Shown here one piece after another: positions 1 through 7,468 of a DNA stretch of 17,127 nt (position 1 is the stretch's first letter; each line of letters opens with the position of its first letter). The stretch covers positions 1 to 17,127 of the forward strand of contig JAAYAS010000350.1 in NCBI GenBank assembly GCA_012719255.1, in the 5' to 3' direction. Under the pieces are notes generated by a model. The model saw nothing but the letters and a program-made list of their open reading frames with translations, had not been told where the DNA came from and did not search any database. The stretch comes from Microbacteriaceae bacterium (GTDB lineage Bacteria; Actinomycetota; Actinomycetes; Actinomycetales; Microbacteriaceae). The translations under genes were made by a program, and so were the position numbers.

Positions 1-720
1 ACCGAGAAGGTGCGCCGCAAGCCGTTCTCGGTCGTGCTCTTCGACGAGATCGAGAAGGCCCACCCCGACATCTTCAACTCGCTGCTGCAGATCCTCGAGG
101 AGGGCCGCCTCACCGACGGCCAGGGCCGCGTGATCGACTTCAAGAACACCGTGATCATCATGACCACGAACCTCGGCACGAAGGACATCGCCGGCGGCCC
201 CGTCGGCTTCCAGGTCGAGGGCAACACCGAGACGACGTACGAGCGGATGAAGGCGAAGGTCAACGAGGAGCTGAAGAAGCACTTCAAGCCCGAGTTCCTC
301 AACCGCGTCGACGACACCATCGTGTTCCCGCAGCTCTCGCCGAACGAGCTGCTCGAGATCGTCGACCTGTTCGTGAAGCGCCTCGGCGACCGGATGCTCG
401 ACCGCGACATGTCGGTCGAGCTCACCAAGCCCGCCAAGGAGCAGCTCATCAAGGTCGGCTACGACCCCGCCCTCGGCGCCCGGCCGCTGCGCCGCGCCAT
501 GCAGCACGAGGTGGAGGACCAGCTCTCCGAGAAGATCCTCCGCGGCGAGCTCCTCGGCGGCGACCACGTGAAGGTCGACTACGCCGACGGCGAGTTCCAG
601 TTCGACGTGCAGCGCCCCGAGCGCGTCGGCGCCTCCTCGGGCATCGTCGGCGCCGCGAGCGGCGCCGCCGGCTCCGACGGCATCGCCGACGCCGGCGCCG
701 CCACCGCCGAGCGCGGCTGA
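1..720 (+). CDS. clpC: ATP-dependent Clp protease ATP-binding subunit ClpC, C-terminal part (5' end outside window)
   Basis: This is the last 239 codons of a Clp/Hsp100 AAA+ unfoldase. The reading frame is open at base 1, so the start lies upstream. It covers the second half of the D2 ATPase module: a Walker B segment (VVLFDEIEKAH, about residues 11-21 of the fragment), sensor 1 (IIMTTNLG), an arginine-finger region (FKPEFLNRVD) and the C-terminal D2-small domain with sensor 2 (GARPLRRAM). The family unfolds proteins and feeds them to ClpP in the cytosol. The wording of these motifs fits actinobacterial ClpC better than ClpB. After the conserved end (near VDYADGEFQFDVQ) there is a low-complexity Ala/Gly/Ser tail of about 35 residues of unknown role. 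The N-terminal and D1 domains are not in the window, so the ClpC call rests on D2 alone. Confidence 0.93.
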   Translation, partial: TEKVRRKPFSVVLFDEIEKAHPDIFNSLLQILEEGRLTDGQGRVIDFKNTVIIMTTNLGTKDIAGGPVGFQVEGNTETTYERMKAKVNEELKKHFKPEFLNRVDDTIVFPQLSPNELLEIVDLFVKRLGDRMLDRDMSVELTKPAKEQLIKVGYDPALGARPLRRAMQHEVEDQLSEKILRGELLGGDHVKVDYADGEFQFDVQRPERVGASSGIVGAASGAAGSDGIADAGAATAERG

Positions 721-732
721 CCGCATTCCCGC

Positions 733-771
733 CGATCGGGCCCCTCCTCCGGGAGGGGCCCGATCGCGTTT
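733..771 (+). terminator. Rho-independent terminator of clpC
   Basis: A perfect 15-bp inverted repeat (733-747 with 752-766) closes a 4-nt loop (TCCG) 12 nt after the clpC stop codon. It is followed by a short T run in GCGTTTCC. The T tract is weak, as is usual in GC-rich actinobacteria, but the stem is long and perfect. Confidence 0.88.
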
Positions 772-821
772 CCGGGGGCGCCATCAGGGGCCCGTCGACG
801 ACCTCGGGGAGCGGGGCGGCG

Positions 822-827
822 TAGGGT
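822..827 (+). promoter_or_regulatory. -10 box, probable leaderless promoter of the MFS gene
   Basis: TAGGGT, preceded by CG, ends 6 nt before the GTG start at 834, so transcription should begin at or next to the start codon. The same CGTAGNNT arrangement precedes three other genes here. AGGG inside the box could instead act as a ribosome binding site, so leaderless initiation is an inference. No convincing -35 box is visible. Confidence 0.55.
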
Positions 828-833
828 GAAGCG

Positions 834-2105
834 GTGCGACGCGACCCCGGCATCCGAGCGGGCGACGAGGCGCCCCTCTGGCAGGTGCTGCTCGTCGCCT
901 TCCTGCCGACGTTCATCTACTCGATCGGCATGGGCGCGATCGTGCCGGTCATCCCGGCGATCGCCACCGGCCTCGGCGCCGACGTCGCGTTCGCCGGCTT
1001 CATCGCCGGCTCGCTGCTCATCGGGCAGGCGATCGGCAACCTGCCCGCATCCGCGGTGGTGAACCGCATCGGCGAGCGCCGCGCGATGATCGTCGCCGCG
1101 CTCGCCACGATCATCGGCGCGCTCGTGTCGGTGACCGCGACGACCACCTGGCAGCTGCTCGTCGGCGTGCTGCTGCAGGGGCTCATGACCGCGACGTTCG
1201 CGCTCGCCCGGCAGGCGTTCCTCTCGAGCTACGTGCCGCTGAAGTACCGCGCGCGGGCGATGTCGTCGCTCGGCGGCGTGTTTCGCTCGGGGATGTTCGT
1301 GGGGCCGTTCCTCGCCGCCTGGCTCATCGGGCTCACCGGCACGCCGCAGTCGAACTTCTGGGCGTTCATCGTCTGCTCGGCGCTCGTCGTCGTCGTGCTG
1401 CTCGTGCTGCCCGACATCGAGCGCTACGCCCGGCCGAACGCGCCGCGCTCGACCGGCGCGCCCCGCGCATCAGAGTCGTCGCTGCGCCGCGTGATGCGCA
1501 CCCGCCGCAAGGAGCTGCTCACCCTCGGTGTCGGCGCGGGCACCGTGATGATGCTCCGCTCGGCGCGGCAGGTGCTGCTGCCGCTGTGGGGCTACTCGAT
1601 CGGCATGGATGCGGCGACGGTCGCGCTGGTCGTCGGCATCGGCGGCGCGATCGACTTCGCGCTGTTCTTCACGAGCGGCTGGATCATGGACCGCTGGGGG
1701 AGGGCCGCGAGCGGCGTGCCCGCGCTCATCGGCCTCGGCATCGCGTTCGGGGCGCTCGCGTTCGTGCAGGGCGCGCCGAACGCCGAGGGCTGGTTCATCG
1801 CGGTGGTCGTGTGGGCGGCGCTCTCGAACGGCATCGGCTCGGGCATCGTGATGACCCTCGGCGCCGACCTCGCCGACCCGCTGCGGCCCGCGCCGTTCCT
1901 CGGCGCCTGGCGCACCGTCGTCGACACCTCCTCGGCGACCGTGCCGTTCGTGATCAGCGGCCTCATCGCGCTCGCCGGGCTGCCGGTCACCGCCGGCGTG
2001 TTCGGCGGCATCGGGTTCGTCGGCGCGTTCCTGCTCGCGCGGTACATCCCCCGCTACGTGCCGAAGCCGCCGCGGACCGGTCCCATCGAGCTCGGCGGGG
2101 AGTGA
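834..2105 (+). CDS. MFS transporter
   Basis: A 423-residue integral membrane protein of the major facilitator superfamily, which moves small solutes or drugs across the cytoplasmic membrane, usually driven by a proton gradient. About twelve hydrophobic segments are visible (first near residues 18-38, last near 385-405), with a charged central loop near 195-227 separating two six-helix halves. A motif-A-like loop follows TM2 (VVNRIGERRAM), and a second-half counterpart is DRWGR. The GTG start at 834 is chosen because it follows a TAGGGT -10 box and sits just before the first helix. The substrate cannot be read from sequence. Its stop lies 82 nt from the end of the convergent esterase gene, with a two-way terminator between, so it is not co-transcribed with that operon. 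A link to the operon's substrate is possible but not shown. Confidence 0.88.
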   Translation: MRRDPGIRAGDEAPLWQVLLVAFLPTFIYSIGMGAIVPVIPAIATGLGADVAFAGFIAGSLLIGQAIGNLPASAVVNRIGERRAMIVAALATIIGALVSVTATTTWQLLVGVLLQGLMTATFALARQAFLSSYVPLKYRARAMSSLGGVFRSGMFVGPFLAAWLIGLTGTPQSNFWAFIVCSALVVVVLLVLPDIERYARPNAPRSTGAPRASESSLRRVMRTRRKELLTLGVGAGTVMMLRSARQVLLPLWGYSIGMDAATVALVVGIGGAIDFALFFTSGWIMDRWGRAASGVPALIGLGIAFGALAFVQGAPNAEGWFIAVVVWAALSNGIGSGIVMTLGADLADPLRPAPFLGAWRTVVDTSSATVPFVISGLIALAGLPVTAGVFGGIGFVGAFLLARYIPRYVPKPPRTGPIELGGE

Positions 2106-2130
2106 CCGCCGCCCCAAGACACGATCGCTC

Positions 2131-2176
2131 CGGAAAACGCGGGAGCGGGCCGCATCCGGGTGGATGCGGCCCGCTC
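2131..2176. terminator. Two-way terminator between convergent MFS and esterase genes
   Basis: A perfect 15-bp inverted repeat (2143-2157 with 2162-2176) has a 4-nt loop (GGGT). Read on the minus strand it is followed by GCGTTTTCCGG (T run at 2134-2137), so it is best formed for the esterase operon. The same hairpin lies 38 nt after the MFS stop and can serve that gene as well. Confidence 0.85.
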
Positions 2177-2187
2177 GAGCGCGCGGG

Positions 2188-3156
2188 TCAGACGAACCGG
2201 AGGATGAACTCCGCCGCCCGGTCGAGCATCCGCTCGCCCGTGGCGATCCGGCCGGCCGCGGTGAACAGGCCGTGCGCGTGGTTCGGCAGATAGACCGTCT
2301 CGACGTGCGTGCCGTTGCGGGCGATGCGCGTCGCGTAGTCGAGCGCCTCGTCGCCGAGCGGGTCGAGGCCGAGCGAGAGCACCCACGCCGGCGGCTGCGG
2401 GGCGTCGCCCTCCTCGACGCCGAGCAGCGGCGACACGCGCGGGTCGGCGGCGTCGGCCGGGTCGGCGAGCAGGTTCTCGGCGAACCAGCGGATCGTCGCG
2501 GCGGTGAGCGGGAAGCCCTCGGTGATGCGCTCGTACGAGGGCGCCTCGTTCTGCACGTCGACCATCGGGTAGAGCAGCACCTGGGCCGCGAAGCCCGTGC
2601 CCTCGACCCGCATCGACGGCTCGGCCGCGATGACGGTCGCGAGGCCGCCGCCGGCGGAGTCGCCGACGGTGACGATGCGCGAGGCGTCCCAGCCGCGGGC
2701 GCCCGCCTCGTCGCGCAGCCACTCGACCGCGCGGCGGCAGTCGAGGTGGCCCGCCGGGAACGGGAACTCCGGGCCGAGGCGGTAGTCGACCGCGACGACC
2801 GGCAGGCCGGTGCGCGTCGCGAGCCGGCGGCACACCGGGTCGTGCGTGTCGAGCGAGCCGATGATCCAGCCGCCGCCGTGGAAGAACAGCAGCACCGCAT
2901 CCTCGGCCGAGCGCGACTCGCGCGGGTCGTACACCCGTACCGCGAAGCGCTCGTCGCCCTCGCCGATCTCGACGTCCTCGACGTGCGCGACCTCGTCGGG
3001 CGCCAGGCCGTTCTTCGCCGACGAGACCTCGTAGCTCTCGCGCACGGCCTCGAACGACTCGGCGTCCTGGAACGACTTGCCGCCCGCGGCGCGGAAGGCC
3101 TCGATGAGGGGCCGCTGGTCGGCGGCCACCTCATCGAGCGGGATGAGCCCGGTCAT
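2188..3156 (-). CDS. Alpha/beta hydrolase, hormone-sensitive-lipase (family IV) esterase
   Basis: A 322-residue alpha/beta-hydrolase-3 protein with a cap region at the N terminus. The oxyanion-hole motif HGGGW is at residues 93-97. The nucleophile elbow GDSAGG (165-170) gives Ser167, Asp265 lies in GLDPLGD, and His295 lies in NHAHGLF. The full catalytic triad is present. There is no signal peptide, so it is cytosolic. Family members hydrolyse short to medium acyl esters. Its ATG overlaps the monooxygenase stop by one base (TAATG at 3158-3154), which implies translational coupling. In this setting the natural substrate is probably the ester made by the upstream Baeyer-Villiger-type enzyme. That role is an inference from neighbours; the exact ester is unknown. 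The closest mycobacterial parallel by context is LipR of the mymA operon. Confidence 0.9.
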   Translation of the reverse strand: MTGLIPLDEVAADQRPLIEAFRAAGGKSFQDAESFEAVRESYEVSSAKNGLAPDEVAHVEDVEIGEGDERFAVRVYDPRESRSAEDAVLLFFHGGGWIIGSLDTHDPVCRRLATRTGLPVVAVDYRLGPEFPFPAGHLDCRRAVEWLRDEAGARGWDASRIVTVGDSAGGGLATVIAAEPSMRVEGTGFAAQVLLYPMVDVQNEAPSYERITEGFPLTAATIRWFAENLLADPADAADPRVSPLLGVEEGDAPQPPAWVLSLGLDPLGDEALDYATRIARNGTHVETVYLPNHAHGLFTAAGRIATGERMLDRAAEFILRFV

Positions 3157-4658
3157 TACGCCTGCGCCGCCTCGAGCTCGACGACCTGGCCCGCCGACTT
3201 GACGGTGTAGTCCTCGGGCTTGAACTCGCCGGCCCAGTCGCGGTACTCCTCGACGGTGCCCGACCAGTTGTTGATGACCTTGCCCTTCGAGTTCTTGTAC
3301 CAGCTCGAGCAGTCGCTCGAGAACGACGAGCCCTCCATCTCCTTCTGCAGGATCTCGTTGAACGAGTCGAGGCGCTCGCGGCGCACGTCGACCGACACGT
3401 CGGCGAGCGACTCGGTCTTCTCGAGGACGTCGACGACGTAGTGCTGCTGGATCTCGAGCATCGTCACGACCGAGTTGTGGTTGAGGTTGGTGTTCGGGCC
3501 GTACATGAGGAACATGTTCGGGAAGCCGTCGACCGAGAGGCCGATGTACGCCTCCGCGTCCTCCTCGCCCCAGCGGTCGGCGAGGGTCACGCCGTCGCGG
3601 CCGATGATCTGCAGGTCGCCCTGGAAGTTCTGCGAGTAGAAGCCGGTGCCGTAGATGATCACGTCGGCCTCGTGCTCGACGCCGTCCGAGGTGACGATGC
3701 CCTTCTCGGTGAAGTGGTCGACGCCCTCGGTGACGAGCGAGACGTTGTCGCGCAGCAGGGCCGGGTAGAAGGCCGAGGTGCGGAGGATGCGCTTGCAGCC
3801 GAAGTCGAAGTCGGGGGTGAGCTTCTCGCGCAGCTCCGGGTCCTCGACGACCGAGTACAGGTAGTCGAGCGACTCCTGGCGGCCCTCGGCGGCGGCGGTG
3901 GTGTTCGTGCGGGTGCGCTCGAAGCCGGCCTCGCGCATCTCGTGGATCGCGCGGCGCGACTCCTCGAAGGTCTCGGGGTGCTGCTCGAAGGTGTCGAGCT
4001 GCTCCTCGGTGAAGGTGATCTGCTCGCGGGGGAGGATGTAGTTCGCCGAGCGCTGGAACACCTCGAGGTGGCCCGCGACCTTCGCGACCTCCGGCACGGC
4101 CTGGACGGCCGAGGCGGCGGTGCCGATGAGGATGACCTTCTTTCCGGTGAGGTCGACGTCGTGGTTCCACTCGGCGGTGTGGAACTGGATGCCCTGGTAG
4201 TTCTCGCGGCCCTTCCAGTTCGGGATCTTCGGCTCGTTGAGCTGGCCCCAGGCGGGGATGAAGAAGTCGGCGGTGTACTCCTCGCCGTTGCGGGTGCGGA
4301 TGTACCAGTGCGCCTCGTCCTCGACCCAGCGGGCCTCGACGATCTCGGCGTTGTAGTGCATGTGCTTCTCGATGCCGAAGGCGTCCTTGAGCTGCACCTG
4401 GTAGTCGAGCATCTCGTCGCCGCCCGCGTACATCTGCGACACGCGCAGGTGCGGGAAGAAGGTGAAGCAGTACACGTGCGCCTGGGTGTCGCAGGCGGCG
4501 CCCGGGTAGGTGTTGTCGCGCCACACGCCGCCGACCTTGTCGGCCTTCTCGAACACGGCGAAGTCGTCGATGCCGGCGCGGACGAGCGAGGCGGCCATGC
4601 CGAGGCCGCCGAAGCCCGATCCGAGGATGGCGACGCGGTAGTGCTTGGGAGCAGTCAT
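3156..4658 (-). CDS. Baeyer-Villiger-type flavin monooxygenase (FAD/NADPH)
   Basis: A 500-residue two-dinucleotide-fold monooxygenase. The FAD site is GSGFGG (13-18) with Glu37 at the end of the next strand. Residues 43-57 (GGVWRDNTYPGAACD) match the second BVMO fingerprint GGxWxxxxYPGxxxD. The main BVMO fingerprint FxGxxxHxxxW(P/D) is present at 154-165 in a variant form, with Tyr154 for Phe and Asn165 for Pro/Asp; His160 and Trp164 are kept. The NADPH fold reads GTAASA (179-184), with Ala where the third glycine is usual. The C terminus (CSSWYKN, NNWSGT) resembles the 4-hydroxyacetophenone monooxygenase-like group and M. tuberculosis BVMOs. Expected reaction: ketone plus O2 and NADPH to ester or lactone. 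A sulfur- or nitrogen-oxidising FMO role cannot be excluded. The start is set by AAAGGA eight bases upstream of ATG 4658. Confidence 0.88.
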   Translation of the reverse strand: MTAPKHYRVAILGSGFGGLGMAASLVRAGIDDFAVFEKADKVGGVWRDNTYPGAACDTQAHVYCFTFFPHLRVSQMYAGGDEMLDYQVQLKDAFGIEKHMHYNAEIVEARWVEDEAHWYIRTRNGEEYTADFFIPAWGQLNEPKIPNWKGRENYQGIQFHTAEWNHDVDLTGKKVILIGTAASAVQAVPEVAKVAGHLEVFQRSANYILPREQITFTEEQLDTFEQHPETFEESRRAIHEMREAGFERTRTNTTAAAEGRQESLDYLYSVVEDPELREKLTPDFDFGCKRILRTSAFYPALLRDNVSLVTEGVDHFTEKGIVTSDGVEHEADVIIYGTGFYSQNFQGDLQIIGRDGVTLADRWGEEDAEAYIGLSVDGFPNMFLMYGPNTNLNHNSVVTMLEIQQHYVVDVLEKTESLADVSVDVRRERLDSFNEILQKEMEGSSFSSDCSSWYKNSKGKVINNWSGTVEEYRDWAGEFKPEDYTVKSAGQVVELEAAQA

Positions 4659-4744
4659 GGGGTGGTTCCTTTGCTTGGGATGGGATGCGTTGTGCGGTCG
4701 TGAGCGGGCCGAGCGGGCCGATGGCCGTGCCGAGCCCCTGGGGT

Positions 4745-5878
4745 TTAGTGGTCGGTGTGCTCGAACTCGATGATCTGGCGCAGCACGGTGCCGGCCGAGA
4801 GCGCGTCCATGCCCTCGTTGATCTCGTCGAGCGCGATGGTGTTCGAGATGAGGCGCTCGAGGGGCAGCTTGCCCTCGCGCCACAGCTCCTCGAACTTCGG
4901 GATGTCGCGGGCGGGCACCGCCGAGCCGAGGTACGAGCCGATGACGGTCTGCGCGCGGGCGGTGAGCTTGAGCGGCTCGATCTCGCTCATCGCGCCGGGG
5001 GCGGGCAGGCCCACGGTGACGAGCGTGCCGCCGAAGCCGATCATCGCGTAGGCGGTCTCGAAGGCGCGCGGGTGGCCGACGGCCTCGATGACGACGTCGG
5101 CGACGAGGCCCTGCTCGGCCGCCTCCTGCGGGGTGACGGCGATGTCGACGCCCCACTCCTTCGCGAGCTCGAGCTTCTCGGGCATCGCGTCGACGGCGAT
5201 GACCTGCTTCGGGCCGATGGCGAGCGCGGTGAGGAGCGCGGCCATGCCGACGCCGCCGAGGCCGACGATCGCGATGGTGTCGTCGGCGGTGAGGTCGGCC
5301 GCGTTGAGCACGGCGCCGCCGCCGGTGAGCACGGCGCAGCCGAGCACTGCGGCGATCGACGGGGGCACGTCGTCGCCGACGGCGACGACCGAGCGGCGGT
5401 CGACGACGGCGTGGTCGGCGAAGCCCGAGCAGCCGAGGTGGTGCTTGACGGTCTCGCCGTCGCGGGTGAGGTGCTCGGTGCCCTCGAGGAGGGTGCCGAC
5501 CTCGTTGGTCTTCGAGCCGTTCGAGCAGGGGAGCTTGCCGTCGGTGCGGCACTCGCGGCACTCGCCGCAGCGGGGGAGGAAGGTGAGCACGACGCGCTGG
5601 CCGACCTCGAGGTCGTCGACGCCGGGGCCGAGCCGCTCGATGATGCCGGCGGCCTCGTGGCCGAGGAGCATCGGGGTGGGGCGGGGGCGCGAGCCGTTGA
5701 CGACCGAGAGGTCGGAGTGGCAGATGCTCGCGGCCTCGATGCGGACGAGCAGCTCGTTCTCGCCGGGGCCGGTGAGCTCGAGGGTGTCGACGGTGATGGG
5801 GGTGCTCTCGGCGAAGGGCGCCTCGGCGCCGATCTCGTTGAGCACGGCGCCGCGGATGGTGATGGTCTCCGAGGTCAT
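4745..5878 (-). CDS. Zinc-dependent alcohol dehydrogenase (MDR superfamily)
   Basis: A 377-residue medium-chain dehydrogenase, first gene of the minus-strand operon. Catalytic zinc ligands are Cys53 (ICHSD), His74/Glu75 (GHE) and Cys181 (GCAVLTG). The structural zinc site is complete, with Cys104, 107, 110 and 118 in CX2CX2CX7C spacing. The cofactor fold is GLGGVG (206-211) followed by Asp230, which favours NAD over NADP. It should oxidise an alcohol to an aldehyde or ketone in the cytosol, supplying a ketone for the monooxygenase encoded next. The start ATG 5878 follows a GGAG site four bases upstream. The 86-nt gap to the next gene contains no clear terminator, so the three genes are probably one operon. 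By context it parallels AdhD of the mycobacterial mymA operon. The alcohol substrate is unknown. Confidence 0.92.
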   Translation of the reverse strand: MTSETITIRGAVLNEIGAEAPFAESTPITVDTLELTGPGENELLVRIEAASICHSDLSVVNGSRPRPTPMLLGHEAAGIIERLGPGVDDLEVGQRVVLTFLPRCGECRECRTDGKLPCSNGSKTNEVGTLLEGTEHLTRDGETVKHHLGCSGFADHAVVDRRSVVAVGDDVPPSIAAVLGCAVLTGGGAVLNAADLTADDTIAIVGLGGVGMAALLTALAIGPKQVIAVDAMPEKLELAKEWGVDIAVTPQEAAEQGLVADVVIEAVGHPRAFETAYAMIGFGGTLVTVGLPAPGAMSEIEPLKLTARAQTVIGSYLGSAVPARDIPKFEELWREGKLPLERLISNTIALDEINEGMDALSAGTVLRQIIEFEHTDH

Positions 5879-6047
5879 GGGTCTCCGTTGATCGCTGATG
5901 ACGTGAGGGGTTCCGCTGCTGGGGCGGATGCACCTGGTGCGGTGCGTTGGATCGATTCTGCAAGCCCCGGATGCGCGAATCGGTGGAGAACGCGTCATAG
6001 TTGGCCGTAGGCTGTGTGGGATTCCACACATGCGGGGAGGAGCGGCG
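5879..6047. promoter_or_regulatory. Divergent control region between the dehydrogenase operon and the PucR-type regulator
   Basis: This 169-nt gap separates the starts of the minus-strand operon and the plus-strand regulator. For the regulator it holds a -10 box TAGGCT (6008-6013), a weak -35-like TGGAGA (5984-5989) 18 nt upstream, and a strong ribosome binding site GGGGAGGAG (6034-6042) that favours ATG 6048 over the in-frame ATG at 6030. For the operon, CAGAAT on the minus strand (5960-5955) is a possible -10 box, but its -35 is poor, so that promoter is uncertain. GGAG (minus, 5886-5883) is the dehydrogenase ribosome binding site. Confidence 0.6.
6013..6030. promoter_or_regulatory. Candidate operator: perfect 7-4-7 palindrome TGTGTGG-GATT-CCACACA
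   Basis: An 18-bp element with two perfect 7-bp arms begins at the last base of the regulator's -10 box and spans its likely transcription start (near 6020). This is a position suited to autorepression. It lies 135 bp upstream of the divergent dehydrogenase start. It is AT-richer than its surroundings. Binding by the adjacent PucR-type protein is inferred from the divergent layout and has not been shown. Confidence 0.6.
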
Positions 6048-7415
6048 ATGCGGCGATCGGATGCGGAGGGGCGGCCGGCGGATGCGGAGGGCGCGGAGCA
6101 GGCGCCCGCGGCGGCACCGGCCGCCGATCCCGCGCATCCCGGCAACGGCGCCGCCGGGCTCGGCCTGCTCGAGCGCGCCTTCGAGCGGCTCGCGCAGGCC
6201 GAGGCCGAGCTCGAGCGCGCCCGTGCCGAGCGCGACGAGGCGCTGCGCCGCGCCGAGCTCGAGCGCCGCCTCGTGCTCGCCGACGAGGCGCTGCTCGACA
6301 CCCTCGCCTCCGGCGGCGACCTCGCCTCGCTCCGCGAGGGCATCCGCCGCGCGCTCGGCCGCCCCGTGCGCATCGTCGACATGACCGTGCGCTACGACGT
6401 GCGCGACGAGGCCACCGAGGTCGGCGACGACGAGCGCCCCCTCATCGCGCTGTCGGGCCGCACCGGCGGGCCCGTCTCATCGGTGCGCGAGGGCGCGGCC
6501 GGCGCCGACGACGGCGCCGCCTACCACGTGATGGCCGCGCGCCGCGACGACGAGGTGGTCGGCGCCGTGCTCGTCGACGGCGAGCTCGACGCCGCCGACT
6601 CGGTGGTGCTGCGGCGCTGCGCGCGGATGCTCGCGACCTTCGTGAGCGCGCAGGGCCGCGCCCGCGGCGACCTCGCGCTGCGCCGCAAGGAGCTGCTCGA
6701 GCAGGTGCTCGCGCCGCCGGTCGGCGGGCTCAGCGAGACCACGCTGCGCCGGCTCGCCGAGCACGGCATCGCACCGGGCCGCCCCTTCCGCATCCTCGTC
6801 GGCGACGGCTCGCCGGCGGTGCTCCGCGAGATCGACCACCGCTTCGAGCTCGACTTCGGCGGGGCGCTGCTGCGCGCGGTGATCGGCGAGCAGCTCATCG
6901 CGCTCGTCAACGAGCGCAACTTCGCGCAGCTCCGCGAGCTGTTCGACGCCCCCGGCGCGCGCGCCTGGGGCGGCCTGCTCATCGGCCACTCGCCCGAGCT
7001 CGCCCGCATGTCGATCGTGCCGCTCGAGCTCGAGCTCGTGCAGCGGGTCGTCGGCGCCGCGCGGGCGACGGCGGGGCCGCGGCAGTCGACGCTCGTCTCG
7101 CTCGAGTCGTACGGCGCGCTCGGCGCGTTCCTCAACAGCATCAGCCTCGAGCCGACGAAGCTCGCGATCCGCGAGACGCTCGGGCCGCTGCTCGACTACG
7201 ACGAGCGGCACGGCACCGAGCTGATGGCGACCGCCGGCGCCTACCTCGACCTCGGCCGCTCGGCGGCGCGCGTCGCCCACCGGCTGCACGTGCACGAGAA
7301 CACGGTGCGGCAGCGCATCGACCGCATCGCGCGGCTGCTCGGCCCCGACTGGGCCGAGGGGCAGGCGGGGCTCGACCACCACATCATGCTCGCCGCCCAC
7401 CGCCTGCTCGGGTGA
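6048..7415 (+). CDS. PucR/CdaR-family transcriptional regulator
   Basis: A 455-residue regulator. After an Ala/Pro-rich start, residues about 40-80 form a heptad-rich coiled coil (Leu/Glu/Ala/Arg). Residues 80-205 look like a GAF-type sensor region. Residues 245-330 resemble the degenerate GGDEF-like domain of CdaR proteins. The C terminus (about 390-450) is the PucR helix-turn-helix, recognisable from LDLGRSAARVAHRLHVHENTV and RQRIDRIARLLG. Such proteins respond to a metabolite and usually control neighbouring catabolic genes. It is divergent from the dehydrogenase/monooxygenase/esterase operon and is the likely regulator of it. The start at 6048 is set by GGGGAGGAG five bases upstream. The ATG at 6030 is in frame but lies inside the palindrome and has no binding site of its own. 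The effector is unknown. Confidence 0.88.
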   Translation: MRRSDAEGRPADAEGAEQAPAAAPAADPAHPGNGAAGLGLLERAFERLAQAEAELERARAERDEALRRAELERRLVLADEALLDTLASGGDLASLREGIRRALGRPVRIVDMTVRYDVRDEATEVGDDERPLIALSGRTGGPVSSVREGAAGADDGAAYHVMAARRDDEVVGAVLVDGELDAADSVVLRRCARMLATFVSAQGRARGDLALRRKELLEQVLAPPVGGLSETTLRRLAEHGIAPGRPFRILVGDGSPAVLREIDHRFELDFGGALLRAVIGEQLIALVNERNFAQLRELFDAPGARAWGGLLIGHSPELARMSIVPLELELVQRVVGAARATAGPRQSTLVSLESYGALGAFLNSISLEPTKLAIRETLGPLLDYDERHGTELMATAGAYLDLGRSAARVAHRLHVHENTVRQRIDRIARLLGPDWAEGQAGLDHHIMLAAHRLLG

Positions 7416-7438
7416 CGGCGCGCGGCCCGGCGCGGCGC

Positions 7439-7468
7439 GGTCGGGCGGTGCGCGGTCAGGCGGTGCGC
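7439..7468. repeat. 15-bp tandem duplication across the ppx stop codon
   Basis: GGTCGGGCGGTGCGC (7439-7453) is followed directly by GGTCAGGCGGTGCGC (7454-7468), differing at one base. The second copy carries the stop and last codons of the minus-strand Ppx/GppA gene. In the first copy the stop triplet is changed. It looks like a slip duplication of the gene end within the 40-nt convergent gap to the PucR-type gene. Confidence 0.7.

Noticed and set aside
449..916. An Arg-rich minus-strand open frame crossing the clpC end and terminator
   Set aside because: It runs through a clear terminator hairpin and has arginine-run composition typical of an artefact.
3441..6010. Long plus-strand open frames opposite the monooxygenase and dehydrogenase genes
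   Set aside because: They encode repetitive Val/Asp/Glu/Leu/Ala-rich sequence without domains. The minus strand carries intact enzymes with binding sites and an operon structure.
5928..6047. Earlier starts for the PucR-type regulator (5928 or 6030)
   Set aside because: These would run through the -10 box or the palindrome and lack a ribosome binding site, while 6048 has a strong one at the right distance.
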